Origin: Elusimicrobia bacterium GWC2_61_19
GTDB taxonomy: Bacteria > Elusimicrobiota > Elusimicrobia > Elusimicrobiales > UBA9959
Assembly: GCA_001799795.1 (NCBI GenBank)
Contig: MGUD01000022.1
Coordinates: forward strand, 24,986 to 73,150
DNA length: 48,165 bases
Reading direction: 5' to 3'
In this document: positions 19,679 through 27,428 of the stretch, one piece after another
How the letters are laid out: the number at the start of each line of letters is the position of its first letter
Numbering within the stretch: the first letter of the stretch is position 1
Made by a program: the position numbers and the translations under genes
The notes under the pieces: generated by a model
What the model was told of the DNA's origin: nothing
The model's database searches: none
What the model saw: only the letters and a program-made list of their open reading frames with translations

Positions 19679-20140
19679 TTATCCCTGCTTGCCCGCCTTG
19701 GCGGGCGGCGCGGAAGCTTTTATCTCCAGCTTGAAGATGTCCAGCCCGCCCCAGGGGCCGTTCTGCAGGTGGAACACAGCGGTGTATTTTTTGCCGGCGG
19801 CGTCCTTGAAGACGGCCGTCACTTTCTTTACGCCGCCCTCGCCGTTGACCGGCCTGGGGTCCACCGAGGCCAGCGACAGCTTGAGGATCTTCCTGGTGGC
19901 TTTTTCCTCTATAAAGAAAGCGCCCTTGAGCTGTGTGTCCTTGCGGATATAGTCCGTCACAAAGGCCGCCAGGTCCTCGTCGTTCTCCTGCAGCACGGTC
20001 TGATCGTCCTCCTCGTCGGCGTTCTTTGCCGTTTCGGTGGAGGTCACGGTCTCCGAAAGTCCCTCATCCTCGTAGGCGGCCGAGGCGGCCGCGGGCCAAA
20101 GCAGGCCGGCCGCCAGCAGCGCGAAAGCGATATTCCTCAT
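19679..20140 (-). CDS. Secreted hypothetical protein
   Basis: Signal peptide MRNIAFALLAAGLLWPAAASA; ORF coupled to neighbours. Confidence 0.55.
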   Translation of the reverse strand: MRNIAFALLAAGLLWPAAASAAYEDEGLSETVTSTETAKNADEEDDQTVLQENDEDLAAFVTDYIRKDTQLKGAFFIEEKATRKILKLSLASVDPRPVNGEGGVKKVTAVFKDAAGKKYTAVFHLQNGPWGGLDIFKLEIKASAPPAKAGKQG

Positions 20141-20766
20141 TTCCCCCTCCCGTTCGATTCCCGGACAACCTTCATGGGGTCTTTTTTTATTTCAGGCCAG
20201 TGCGCGGTCTCCACGTAGCCCATCACGGTCTCCCAGTGGCCCTGGCTGCGCAGTATGAAATCGCACACTTCGCGCACGGCGCCCATCCCGCCCTCTTTGG
20301 CCGTGACCAGGTGCGCCGCCGCCTTTACTTCCGCCTGGGCGTTGGCGGGGGCGCAGGCGAGTCCGGCTTTTTTCAGCACGGGGATATCGGTCCAGTCGTC
20401 GCCCATGTAGGCCACGTTCTCCGGCTTTAGGCCTGTGTCGGCCAGGATCTGCCGCAGCGGTTCCAGCTTGGAGAGGAAACCCTGGTAGGCGTAACCCATG
20501 CCCAGGCTTTTGGCCCTTTCCTCGGTGCCGGGGGACTCACGTCCGGTAATAACGCCGGTAATGATATTGAACTGGTTGAGCAGGCGCAGGCCTATGCCGT
20601 CGAGGGAATGGAAGGCTTTGAATTCCACCATTTCTTTTCCCTTGCCCGGGATGTAATACATCTTGCCGTCGGTGAGCACGCCGTCGACGTCCATGAGGAA
20701 GAGCTTTATCTTTTTCGCGCGCGCCGCGTTGGGGATCGGTTCTTTGGTCATAGTTTCATTATCCAT
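20137..20766 (-). CDS. kdsC: HAD phosphatase, KdsC-like (KDO-8-P phosphatase)
   Basis: LFLMDVDGVLTDGKMYY, GVITGRES, YMGDDWTDIPVL. Confidence 0.85.
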   Translation of the reverse strand: MDNETMTKEPIPNAARAKKIKLFLMDVDGVLTDGKMYYIPGKGKEMVEFKAFHSLDGIGLRLLNQFNIITGVITGRESPGTEERAKSLGMGYAYQGFLSKLEPLRQILADTGLKPENVAYMGDDWTDIPVLKKAGLACAPANAQAEVKAAAHLVTAKEGGMGAVREVCDFILRSQGHWETVMGYVETAHWPEIKKDPMKVVRESNGRGK

Positions 20767-21740
20767 TTTTTGGCCAGCTCGAGTTCCCGCTTGCGCGAGG
20801 CGTAATTCTCCGGGGCGGGGCCGGTATAGCTGAAAAGATACCAGTTTATCGTCTCCTCAAGCCACTTCGCCGCCGGGGTCGAGGCCCAATCGAGCTCTTT
20901 TTCGGCCCTGGCGGTGTCCAGGACGAAATCACCGCCCATGGAGAAAGGCGAGGCCTCGAAATCGAAGCCGTTGGTCTTCAGCCAGGCGTAGTCCGGGTAA
21001 AGGACTTCCGCTTCCTTGTGCATTATCCTCGCCGAGATCTTGATGAAATCGTCCAGGGTCATCGCGGCGGAGTCGCCGAAATTATAAGCCTTGCCGTAAG
21101 GCTCGCGCGCGAAAGCCAGGGTCTCGAGGGCTTTGGCCATGTCCTTCGAGAATATGAACCTGTTCTTGAAGGCGAAGCCCGGCAGGAACAGGGGGCCGCC
21201 GTCGGCCAGGCGCAGCCAGTAGGAATAGGCGCGCAGGGTCGGGTCGTTGGGCCCTATCACCACCGGCGGCCGGGCTATGGTCACCGGGAATTTGTGGTCC
21301 AGGAAAGCTTTCAGGTATTCCCGCTCGGCGGCGTATTTGCCCAGGCCGTAAGCGTATTTGTCCTTTAGCTGGGCCTTGAGCGGCAGCAGTTCCGCCTGGT
21401 TCTCGCGGAAAGGGGAGGAGGAGCCGTCCAGAACGGAGTAGATGGAGGCGGAGGATGTGTAGATGTAGAGCCCGACGCGCCCGTTAAAAACGTTCACGGC
21501 CTTGCGCGCGTCCTCGGCGTTGTAACAGATGTTGTCTATTATCACGTCCCAGGGTTCCACGGCCATGCGGGACAGGTCTATCTCGACGGTGCGGTCGCCG
21601 CGGGTCTGGCGGATGTCCATCGGCAGGCCGTCCACCGGGGCGCGGCGGGAGAAAACGGTTACCTCGCTGCCGGCTTTTGAAAGGCGGATGGCGGTTTCCT
21701 TGCCGAAAAAGCTTGTGCCGCCAAGTATGAGGATTTTCAT
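20748..21740 (-). CDS. NAD-dependent epimerase/dehydratase
   Basis: MKILILGGTSFFGKETAIRLSKAG Rossmann start; YGLGKYAAE YxxxK. Confidence 0.88.
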   Translation of the reverse strand: MKILILGGTSFFGKETAIRLSKAGSEVTVFSRRAPVDGLPMDIRQTRGDRTVEIDLSRMAVEPWDVIIDNICYNAEDARKAVNVFNGRVGLYIYTSSASIYSVLDGSSSPFRENQAELLPLKAQLKDKYAYGLGKYAAEREYLKAFLDHKFPVTIARPPVVIGPNDPTLRAYSYWLRLADGGPLFLPGFAFKNRFIFSKDMAKALETLAFAREPYGKAYNFGDSAAMTLDDFIKISARIMHKEAEVLYPDYAWLKTNGFDFEASPFSMGGDFVLDTARAEKELDWASTPAAKWLEETINWYLFSYTGPAPENYASRKRELELAKKWIMKL

Positions 21741-21842
21741 AATAATAGTGAAACAGCCTGTATAGTATATAAATTTTCAGGCCGCCGGTCAGGCGGGTCG
21801 GTTTGGGGCTTTAGGTCCGTGCCTTGCCGGTAATATTTAGCG

Positions 21843-21943
21843 GTTAACACAGGTTAATCGGATATGGTGCCCATCTGTATGGGTGTGATCGGCCGCCGCG
21901 CGGTTCATTTTATCGTTTGCAATAATGGTTAACATAAGTTAAC
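21843..21943. promoter_or_regulatory. Two pairs of GTTAA(C/T) boxes upstream of HTH gene
   Basis: gttaac 21843, gttaat 21853, gttaac 21928, gttaac 21938; each pair spaced 10 bp start to start. Confidence 0.5.
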
Positions 21944-21956
21944 ATAAATATAGAAA

Positions 21957-22235
21957 ATGGACAGGGAATATTTTTCAATTCCTGAGGCGGCGGCTATGCT
22001 CGGCATAAGCCGCATCGCCGTTTTTAAAAAAGTTAAGAAAGGTCAGCTGCCCGCACTGCGCTTTGGCCGTAATTGGGCGGTGCCGGCCTCGGCCTTGGAA
22101 AAATCCGCCTCTGTCCCCCCGCCTGTCCCTCCGGCCGCAGCTCCTGTCCGCCCGTTACCCCCCCGGAAAAAGAAAGAGGCGGAGTCGCCTCCGCCTTCTT
22201 CCGACGATGAAATGAATTCAATGGGTTGGGATTAA
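21957..22235 (+). CDS. Small helix-turn-helix (excisionase/MerR-like) DNA-binding protein
   Basis: YFSIPEAAAMLGISRIAVFKKVKKGQLPALRFGRNWAVPASAL; Pro-rich tail. Confidence 0.78.
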   Translation: MDREYFSIPEAAAMLGISRIAVFKKVKKGQLPALRFGRNWAVPASALEKSASVPPPVPPAAAPVRPLPPRKKKEAESPPPSSDDEMNSMGWD

Positions 22236-22239
22236 GTCT

Positions 22240-24486
22240 TCAGTCCCAGACCGGCGAAAACGCCATAAAGCGCGCCAGCGGAAATTCCGTGTAGGGTTTG
22301 TCGTCCGTTACCGCCGGATACGGCGCCGCGGCGGCCTCGGCCTGGGCGTTGTTCATGAAGCGCAGCCCCGCTATGAAGCGCGCCGACATGAAAGGCAGTT
22401 CCTTCCTTACATTTCCCCTCTTTATGTGCGCCTCAAGCGTGGCCGGGTTCATGTCCAGCTCGTTATTGGAGGCCAGGGCCAGGAAGCCGGGCAGGCCGGG
22501 GAAGCTCCAGACGTTGACATAAGGAAAGACTTCCCTGAGACTCTTGATCATCATGTAATAGTCGCTTTCGAAGCAGGGTTTGGGGATCCAGATACTGAAC
22601 ACGCCCGTTTTGGAAAGCTTTTTTCTTGCCAGCGCGAAGAAGTCCCTGCTATAGACGTTCACCGCGCCGGAACTGTAGATGGGCGGGGTCACGTCCACGA
22701 TTATGGCGTCGTAAAGTTTGCGCGAGCGCAGCAGCTCGTTGCGCCCGTCGTTCAGGCGCACCGAGAATTTACGTTCTTTCAGGAGTTGGGCCCAGTCGCT
22801 CACGAACAGGGGGCCCGCTTCCCGCACCGCGGCCACCAGTTCCGCTACCGTCACGTTGACCCCGTGCAGCACGCCGGAGCGCATGGTATTGCCCGCGCCC
22901 AGGCCGATAATGAACATCTCCCGCGGGTTTTCCTGGAAGATCAGCGGGAAATGGGACATCAGTTTGCCGGCCGCGCCGTTGCCGGAGACCGCGAAGCCGT
23001 TTATAAAGAGGGATTTCACGTTCCCTCCCTGCGAAAAGACCACGCTGACCGCTCCGCCCCTGTCTTCGTTGTAATAAACCAGCTCGCCCGGCATGTTTAC
23101 GGCCAGGCGTCTGTTTATGATGTTGAAAATGGGGTCCGGCAGGGCGAAAGCGGCGATGGCCAGACCGGCGGAAACCGCCAGCCACGGGGTGAAGCGGCGT
23201 TTTTCGGCTTCTCCGGCGAGCGTCGCCAGGAAGGTCCCGGTAAGCGCGGCCAGCAGCGCTATGATTATGAAACTGAACTTGGTGCCCAACTGGGGGATAA
23301 GTATGAACCCCGCCGCCAGCGAACCGAGGATAGTGCCCAGGGTGTTGGCGCCGTAAAGCGGCCCGATGGCGCCCACCCGCCCGGCCGCCCGCACGCCGGC
23401 CTGCGCCGCCACGGGGAAAAAGAAGCCCATCAGCAGCGTAACGGGGAAGACTATCAGCAGGGTCCAGCCGAAAAGCGAAAAAATATCCGAGGCTTGCGTC
23501 AGCGGGGAATAGATGTATTTCGGGTTCAGGGTGGTTCTGCCTATAAAGTAGAACGCCGCCAAGCCCGCCACCGCCAGTATGGCTATGGCCGCCTGCGTCC
23601 TGGCCAGGGCGGGCAGCGGGTCTTCCGTCGAGCCCGCCTGCTTTTCCGCGTAGAGGCTGCCCAGTGCTATGCCCAGCAGATAGACGCCCAGCATCGCGGA
23701 GAAGGCGTACACGGAATTACCTATGGTGAGCACCAGCGTGCGCGCCCATAATACCTCGAGGGCCAGGGCTGTAAAGCCCGAGACGCCCATGATGATCAGT
23801 ATGCGCCTGTAGCCGCGGCCTTCCGCCGGCGTGGCGGCGGGGGCGGCGGCCGGGGTCTGCCTGGGTTCAGGGCCGTATGCCCCCAGGCGCAGCGCGATCA
23901 GCAGGTTGAGGGCGGCGGCTATGGCGGTGGTGCCCTTTTCCCCCAGGTGCCCCAGCAGGATGTAGCCCGAGACCAGCACCCCGAGCATGGCGCCCAGCGT
24001 GTTGAGCGCGTAAAGCCGTGAGATCTTTCCCCCCGAGTCCGACGTGCCGCCGGACAGGTGGCTGGCCAGCAGCGGCAGGGTGGCGCCCATAAGCACGGTG
24101 GGCACCAGCAGTACGGCGGACGAGACGGCCAGGCGCAAGGCCGTTACGGACGCGCCGGCGGCGCCTTCGGGCAGCAGGGCGGCTATGAATTCCGGCAGGC
24201 CCGCCATTACCAGGGTGGCGGCCAGGGCGGTCAGCGCCACCAGCAGTTCCAGCACGGCATAAACTTTAAGCGGGTTCCTGAGCCCGTCGGCTTTCTTGCC
24301 GGCCAGGACGGCCCCGAGGGCCAGGCCGCCCATAAAAACGGCCAGTACGGTGCTGGTGGCCTCCAGCGTGGTGCCGAACACGCGTATCAGCATGCGGAAC
24401 CAGACGGTTTCGTAAATAAGGCCGCTTATGCCGGAGATGAAGAACAGCAGCGGGACGTTGGGATGATTTTTAAAAGGGTTTTTCAT
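22240..24486 (-). CDS. Fused MFS-like membrane domain + spermidine synthase-like (class I methyltransferase-fold) protein
   Basis: N-terminal ISGLIYETVWFRMLIRVFGTT and many TMs; C-terminal MFIIGLGAGNTMRSGVL, YDAIIVDVTPPIYSSGAVNVYSRDFFALA. Confidence 0.85.
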   Translation of the reverse strand: MKNPFKNHPNVPLLFFISGISGLIYETVWFRMLIRVFGTTLEATSTVLAVFMGGLALGAVLAGKKADGLRNPLKVYAVLELLVALTALAATLVMAGLPEFIAALLPEGAAGASVTALRLAVSSAVLLVPTVLMGATLPLLASHLSGGTSDSGGKISRLYALNTLGAMLGVLVSGYILLGHLGEKGTTAIAAALNLLIALRLGAYGPEPRQTPAAAPAATPAEGRGYRRILIIMGVSGFTALALEVLWARTLVLTIGNSVYAFSAMLGVYLLGIALGSLYAEKQAGSTEDPLPALARTQAAIAILAVAGLAAFYFIGRTTLNPKYIYSPLTQASDIFSLFGWTLLIVFPVTLLMGFFFPVAAQAGVRAAGRVGAIGPLYGANTLGTILGSLAAGFILIPQLGTKFSFIIIALLAALTGTFLATLAGEAEKRRFTPWLAVSAGLAIAAFALPDPIFNIINRRLAVNMPGELVYYNEDRGGAVSVVFSQGGNVKSLFINGFAVSGNGAAGKLMSHFPLIFQENPREMFIIGLGAGNTMRSGVLHGVNVTVAELVAAVREAGPLFVSDWAQLLKERKFSVRLNDGRNELLRSRKLYDAIIVDVTPPIYSSGAVNVYSRDFFALARKKLSKTGVFSIWIPKPCFESDYYMMIKSLREVFPYVNVWSFPGLPGFLALASNNELDMNPATLEAHIKRGNVRKELPFMSARFIAGLRFMNNAQAEAAAAPYPAVTDDKPYTEFPLARFMAFSPVWD

Positions 24487-24556
24487 TTAAGGGTATATTC
24501 TATTCTAATTAAGACGCTTGTGGAACATGCGTGTTCTTTAAGTATATAATCAGGTT

Positions 24557-25423
24557 ATGGATAATTCCTTTTTTGACGACCTGAAAGGGGTCGTGGACGA
24601 ATTCAGAAAACAGAACGGAGGCAAAATGGAAAAAGACTTTTCCGGTAAGCTGTTCATTCCCGCGCTCGCGGTGATAGCCGCGGTGATAGCGTTTTCGTCG
24701 TTCTTTATAGTCCCCCCCGGCGAGGTGGCCATAAAGACCCGGCTGGGCAGCATTGTGGATTCCTACAGCGAGGGGCTGCATTTTAAGGTGCCCTTCCTCG
24801 AGAGCGTCACAAGGTTCTCGATACAGATCCAGCGCGCCAATATCAAAACGCAGGCTTTCTCGAAGGACCTGCAGACCATGAACGCGCACCTCGTCGTGAA
24901 TCACCGCATCCAGCGGGAGACCGCGGTCAGTATTTTCCGCAACCTGGGGCCCAATTATGTGGACAATATCGTGGACCCGACGGTGCAGGAGGTCTTTAAG
25001 GCCATAGCGGCCCGCTATTCCGCCGAAAGCGTCATTTCGGAGCGCAATCAGCTCGTGCAGGAGCTTAATAAAGAGGTGAAGGACCGGCTCACTCAGAAAG
25101 AGATCATTGTTACGGATATTTCCGTGGTGGACCTGGACTTCACCGAGCAATTCCTTAAGGCCGTGGAGGATAAGCAGGTGGCGGACCAGCAGGCCCAGAT
25201 GGCCGGCAAGCTCGTCGAGAAAGCCAAGCGCGACGCCGAGCAGCAGATCGCCAAATCCCGCGGCGAGGCCGAAGCTTTGCGCATGCAGCGCGAGCAGGTC
25301 ACGCCCCAGCTCATCGAGCTGCGTAAGGTGGACGCCCAGCTGAAAGCCATTGAGAAGTGGAACGGCGTGCTGCCCGGTTACGTCGGGGCGGGCGTGCCTT
25401 TTATCTCCATAGAGAAGAAATAA
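24557..25423 (+). CDS. SPFH/prohibitin-family membrane protein
   Basis: TM then VPPGEVAIKTRLGSIVDSYSEGLHFKVPF; coiled-coil AEQQIAKSRGEAEALRMQRE. Confidence 0.92.
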   Translation: MDNSFFDDLKGVVDEFRKQNGGKMEKDFSGKLFIPALAVIAAVIAFSSFFIVPPGEVAIKTRLGSIVDSYSEGLHFKVPFLESVTRFSIQIQRANIKTQAFSKDLQTMNAHLVVNHRIQRETAVSIFRNLGPNYVDNIVDPTVQEVFKAIAARYSAESVISERNQLVQELNKEVKDRLTQKEIIVTDISVVDLDFTEQFLKAVEDKQVADQQAQMAGKLVEKAKRDAEQQIAKSRGEAEALRMQREQVTPQLIELRKVDAQLKAIEKWNGVLPGYVGAGVPFISIEKK

Positions 25424-25503
25424 ATGTTCCCCCCCTGGACAGGGCAAGTGTCCAGGGGCCCCCGGCGCAATAGGGCGGAAAAAATACGGGATCGGGACCA
25501 AAG

Positions 25504-25527
25504 TCCCCCGCAGAAGCGGGGGATTTT
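25504..25527 (+). terminator. Intrinsic terminator
   Basis: tcccccgc-agaa-gcggggga followed by tttt. Confidence 0.7.
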
Positions 25528-25560
25528 GCTAAAATTATCCAAGAGTTACGGGAGGTTTCA

Positions 25561-25833
25561 ATGAAAAAACTTTTAACCGCGGTTTTCCTGCTGTTCATGG
25601 TGCTGGTTTACGGCACAATGACCGGCGCTAACCTGCTTTGCGGCACGGCTTATGCGAAGTCTTCAAAGCCTAAGCCCGACACAACCGGGCCCGATGGTAC
25701 GGACGATGGCTCCGGCTCCGGCGACACGGGTAGCGGCCCCGACGACACCGACGACGGCGGCGGCTGCGGCGGCGGTGGCTCCGATTCCGGCGGCAGTTCC
25801 GGGCCCGACGATTCCGGCGGCGGTGATTTTTGA
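25561..25833 (+). CDS. Small secreted Gly/Ser/Asp-rich protein
   Basis: Signal peptide then GPDGTDDGSGSGDTGSGPDDTDDGGGCGGGGSDSGGSSGPDDSGGGDF; RBS gggagg upstream; terminator downstream. Confidence 0.6.
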   Translation: MKKLLTAVFLLFMVLVYGTMTGANLLCGTAYAKSSKPKPDTTGPDGTDDGSGSGDTGSGPDDTDDGGGCGGGGSDSGGSSGPDDSGGGDF

Positions 25834-25853
25834 GCGTCTGAAAACACCATGAA

Positions 25854-25886
25854 GAGGCCTGGGCCAGTCCCGGGCCTCTTTTTTTG
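25854..25886 (+). terminator. Intrinsic terminator
   Basis: gaggcctggg-ccagt-cccgggcctc + tttttttg. Confidence 0.88.
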
Positions 25887-25925
25887 TCCCCCCTTATACC
25901 TTTTCATTTTGTAACAGAAAAGGGC

Positions 25926-25954
25926 TTGACATCGTAAAATACGTGTGTTATGAT
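25926..25954 (+). promoter_or_regulatory. Sigma70-type promoter
   Basis: TTGACA (25926-25931) - 17 bp - TATGAT (25949-25954). Confidence 0.75.
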
Positions 25955-26003
25955 TAACTATAGTGAGGCAAACATTAACAAAGTCAAGGAAGGGATTAAT
26001 AAA

Positions 26004-26372
26004 ATGAATATTCCTAATAAGTGCCCATCCTGCAGCGGCCGTGTGGTTGTGACCGAGCTTTGCTGCTCGGATTGTAAAACTACCATAAAAGGTAGTTTTG
26101 AGCTGCCGCAGTTTGCCGCTCTCGCTCCGGAGGACGAGAATTTCTTAAGGGTTTTTTTGGCCGCGCGGGGGAATATTAAAGAGGTGGAGCGCCAGCTGAA
26201 CATTTCTTACCCTACGGTCAAAGGCAGGCTGGAGGCGTTGTTGAACCGGCTGGGGTTGGGCAGTCTTCAGGCCGAGGCGAAAAGGCGCCGGCTGGGTATA
26301 GTGGAGCGCCTGGAGCGGGGGGAGATAACCGCTCAGGAAGCGATAGTTCTGTTAAGGGGCCTGGAGGCCTGA
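26004..26372 (+). CDS. DUF2089-like regulator
   Basis: CPSCSGRVVVTELCCSDCKTTIKGSFELP zinc-ribbon, HTH segment FLAARGNIKEVERQLNISYPTVKGRLEALLNRLG; ATG at 26004 chosen because the promoter -10 overlaps the 25950 ATG. Confidence 0.82.
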   Translation: MNIPNKCPSCSGRVVVTELCCSDCKTTIKGSFELPQFAALAPEDENFLRVFLAARGNIKEVERQLNISYPTVKGRLEALLNRLGLGSLQAEAKRRRLGIVERLERGEITAQEAIVLLRGLEA

Positions 26373-26381
26373 GGAATTTAT

Positions 26382-26750
26382 ATGAACGAAGAAAAAATGC
26401 GGATACTTAAACTGCTGGAGGAAAAGAAGATCTCCTCGACCGAAGCCATGGAACTGCTGGAGGCGCTTGGGAGGGCCCAGCCGGACGGCGCGGCTGGCGG
26501 CAAGGGACGGCTGCTCCGCATTCGTGTGTATGAGAGCGGGTCCGCCGAGCCCAAGGTTAATGTAAACGTGCCGCTGGGCTGGGCGAAGTTCATGGCTCCG
26601 TTTATAGAGGGTAAGATAAAGGCCACTCTGGCCGCCAAGGGTTATGACGTTGATCTTGGCAAGATACAGGAAGCGATAGAGGGGGCTGAGCCCATGAGGA
26701 TCATAGACGTGCAGGACGGGGGGGATAAGGTGGAGATATTTATCGAGTAA
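26382..26750 (+). CDS. SHOCT-like/YvlB-type small protein
   Basis: MRILKLLEEKKISSTEAMELLEALGRA N-terminal module; conserved tail IRIYxSG-like and VNVPLGWAKF. Confidence 0.7.
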   Translation: MNEEKMRILKLLEEKKISSTEAMELLEALGRAQPDGAAGGKGRLLRIRVYESGSAEPKVNVNVPLGWAKFMAPFIEGKIKATLAAKGYDVDLGKIQEAIEGAEPMRIIDVQDGGDKVEIFIE

Positions 26751-26815
26751 ATAAGGTGGAGTCCCGACCTCGGGGAATTGAGGTCGGGCCTCACTTACAC
26801 TGCAAGGAGGCAATT

Positions 26816-27121
26816 ATGTTGGCATTCAGCATGCGGAAGTTTTTTTGGGGCTTGATCATGGCCGGCCTGGGCGGCCTGATCTGGGCGAGCAACCTGGGTT
26901 ATGTAAGTCTTTCTTTCAAGTTTAGCAGGGACTGGCCGATAATAATTGTGGCCATAGGGTTGATGTCTATTTGGGACGCTCTGTTCGGGCGCCACTGGTG
27001 GGGGCATATGTTCTCCGGGCAGCGCAGGGAGAAGCGGGACGCCATAGCCAGGATACTGGAGGACTTGGAGAAGGGGAGTATAGATGCCGAGGAGGCCGCT
27101 AGACGCATGGGGGGAAAGTAA
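26816..27121 (+). CDS. LiaF-TM/DUF5668-like small membrane protein with C-terminal SHOCT-like tail
   Basis: FFWGLIMAGLGGLIWASNLGYV; WPIIIVAIGLMSIWDALFGR; tail ILEDLEKGSIDAEEAARRM. Confidence 0.65.
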   Translation: MLAFSMRKFFWGLIMAGLGGLIWASNLGYVSLSFKFSRDWPIIIVAIGLMSIWDALFGRHWWGHMFSGQRREKRDAIARILEDLEKGSIDAEEAARRMGGK

Positions 27122-27122
27122 A

Positions 27123-27138
27123 GTTTTCACGTGAAAAC
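27123..27138. promoter_or_regulatory. parS-like site 1
   Basis: gttttcacgtgaaaac perfect 16-bp palindrome, close to canonical parS TGTTTCACGTGAAACA. Confidence 0.88.
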
Positions 27139-27171
27139 AATATCCCTCTGAAAATACCATGAAGAGGTTTT

Positions 27172-27205
27172 TGCCCCCAAGGCCAGTGCCTTGGGGGTGT
27201 TTCTT
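27172..27205 (+). terminator. Intrinsic terminator of DUF2089 operon
   Basis: cccccaaggc-cagt-gccttggggg then tgtttcttt. Confidence 0.75.
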
Positions 27206-27227
27206 TGCGCTAAAGGCGTGCTTTGGT

Positions 27228-27243
27228 GTTTTCACGTGAAAAC
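27228..27243. promoter_or_regulatory. parS-like site 2
   Basis: gttttcacgtgaaaac, identical to site 1. Confidence 0.88.
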
Positions 27244-27351
27244 AATGCCCCTCAATTAGCCACCCTGTTCCTTATATATAGCCTGGGCGCGCCATCGGCC
27301 TTGACTTGCCGGGATTAAATCTATAGAATTAATCTGACGGTAAAGATTATT

Positions 27352-27367
27352 GTTTTCACGTGAAAAC
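27352..27367. promoter_or_regulatory. parS-like site 3
   Basis: gttttcacgtgaaaac, identical to sites 1 and 2. Confidence 0.88.
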
Positions 27368-27428
27368 AAATTATCCATCCCGTAACGAACAGGATATCGA
27401 TAACCCCTGTGAAGGCAATGGAGCTTAT

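Noticed and set aside
22426-23751. 441-aa plus-strand ORF opposite the MFS/spermidine synthase-like gene
   Set aside because: Antisense artefact rich in Arg/Gln/His/Gly; no recognisable motif
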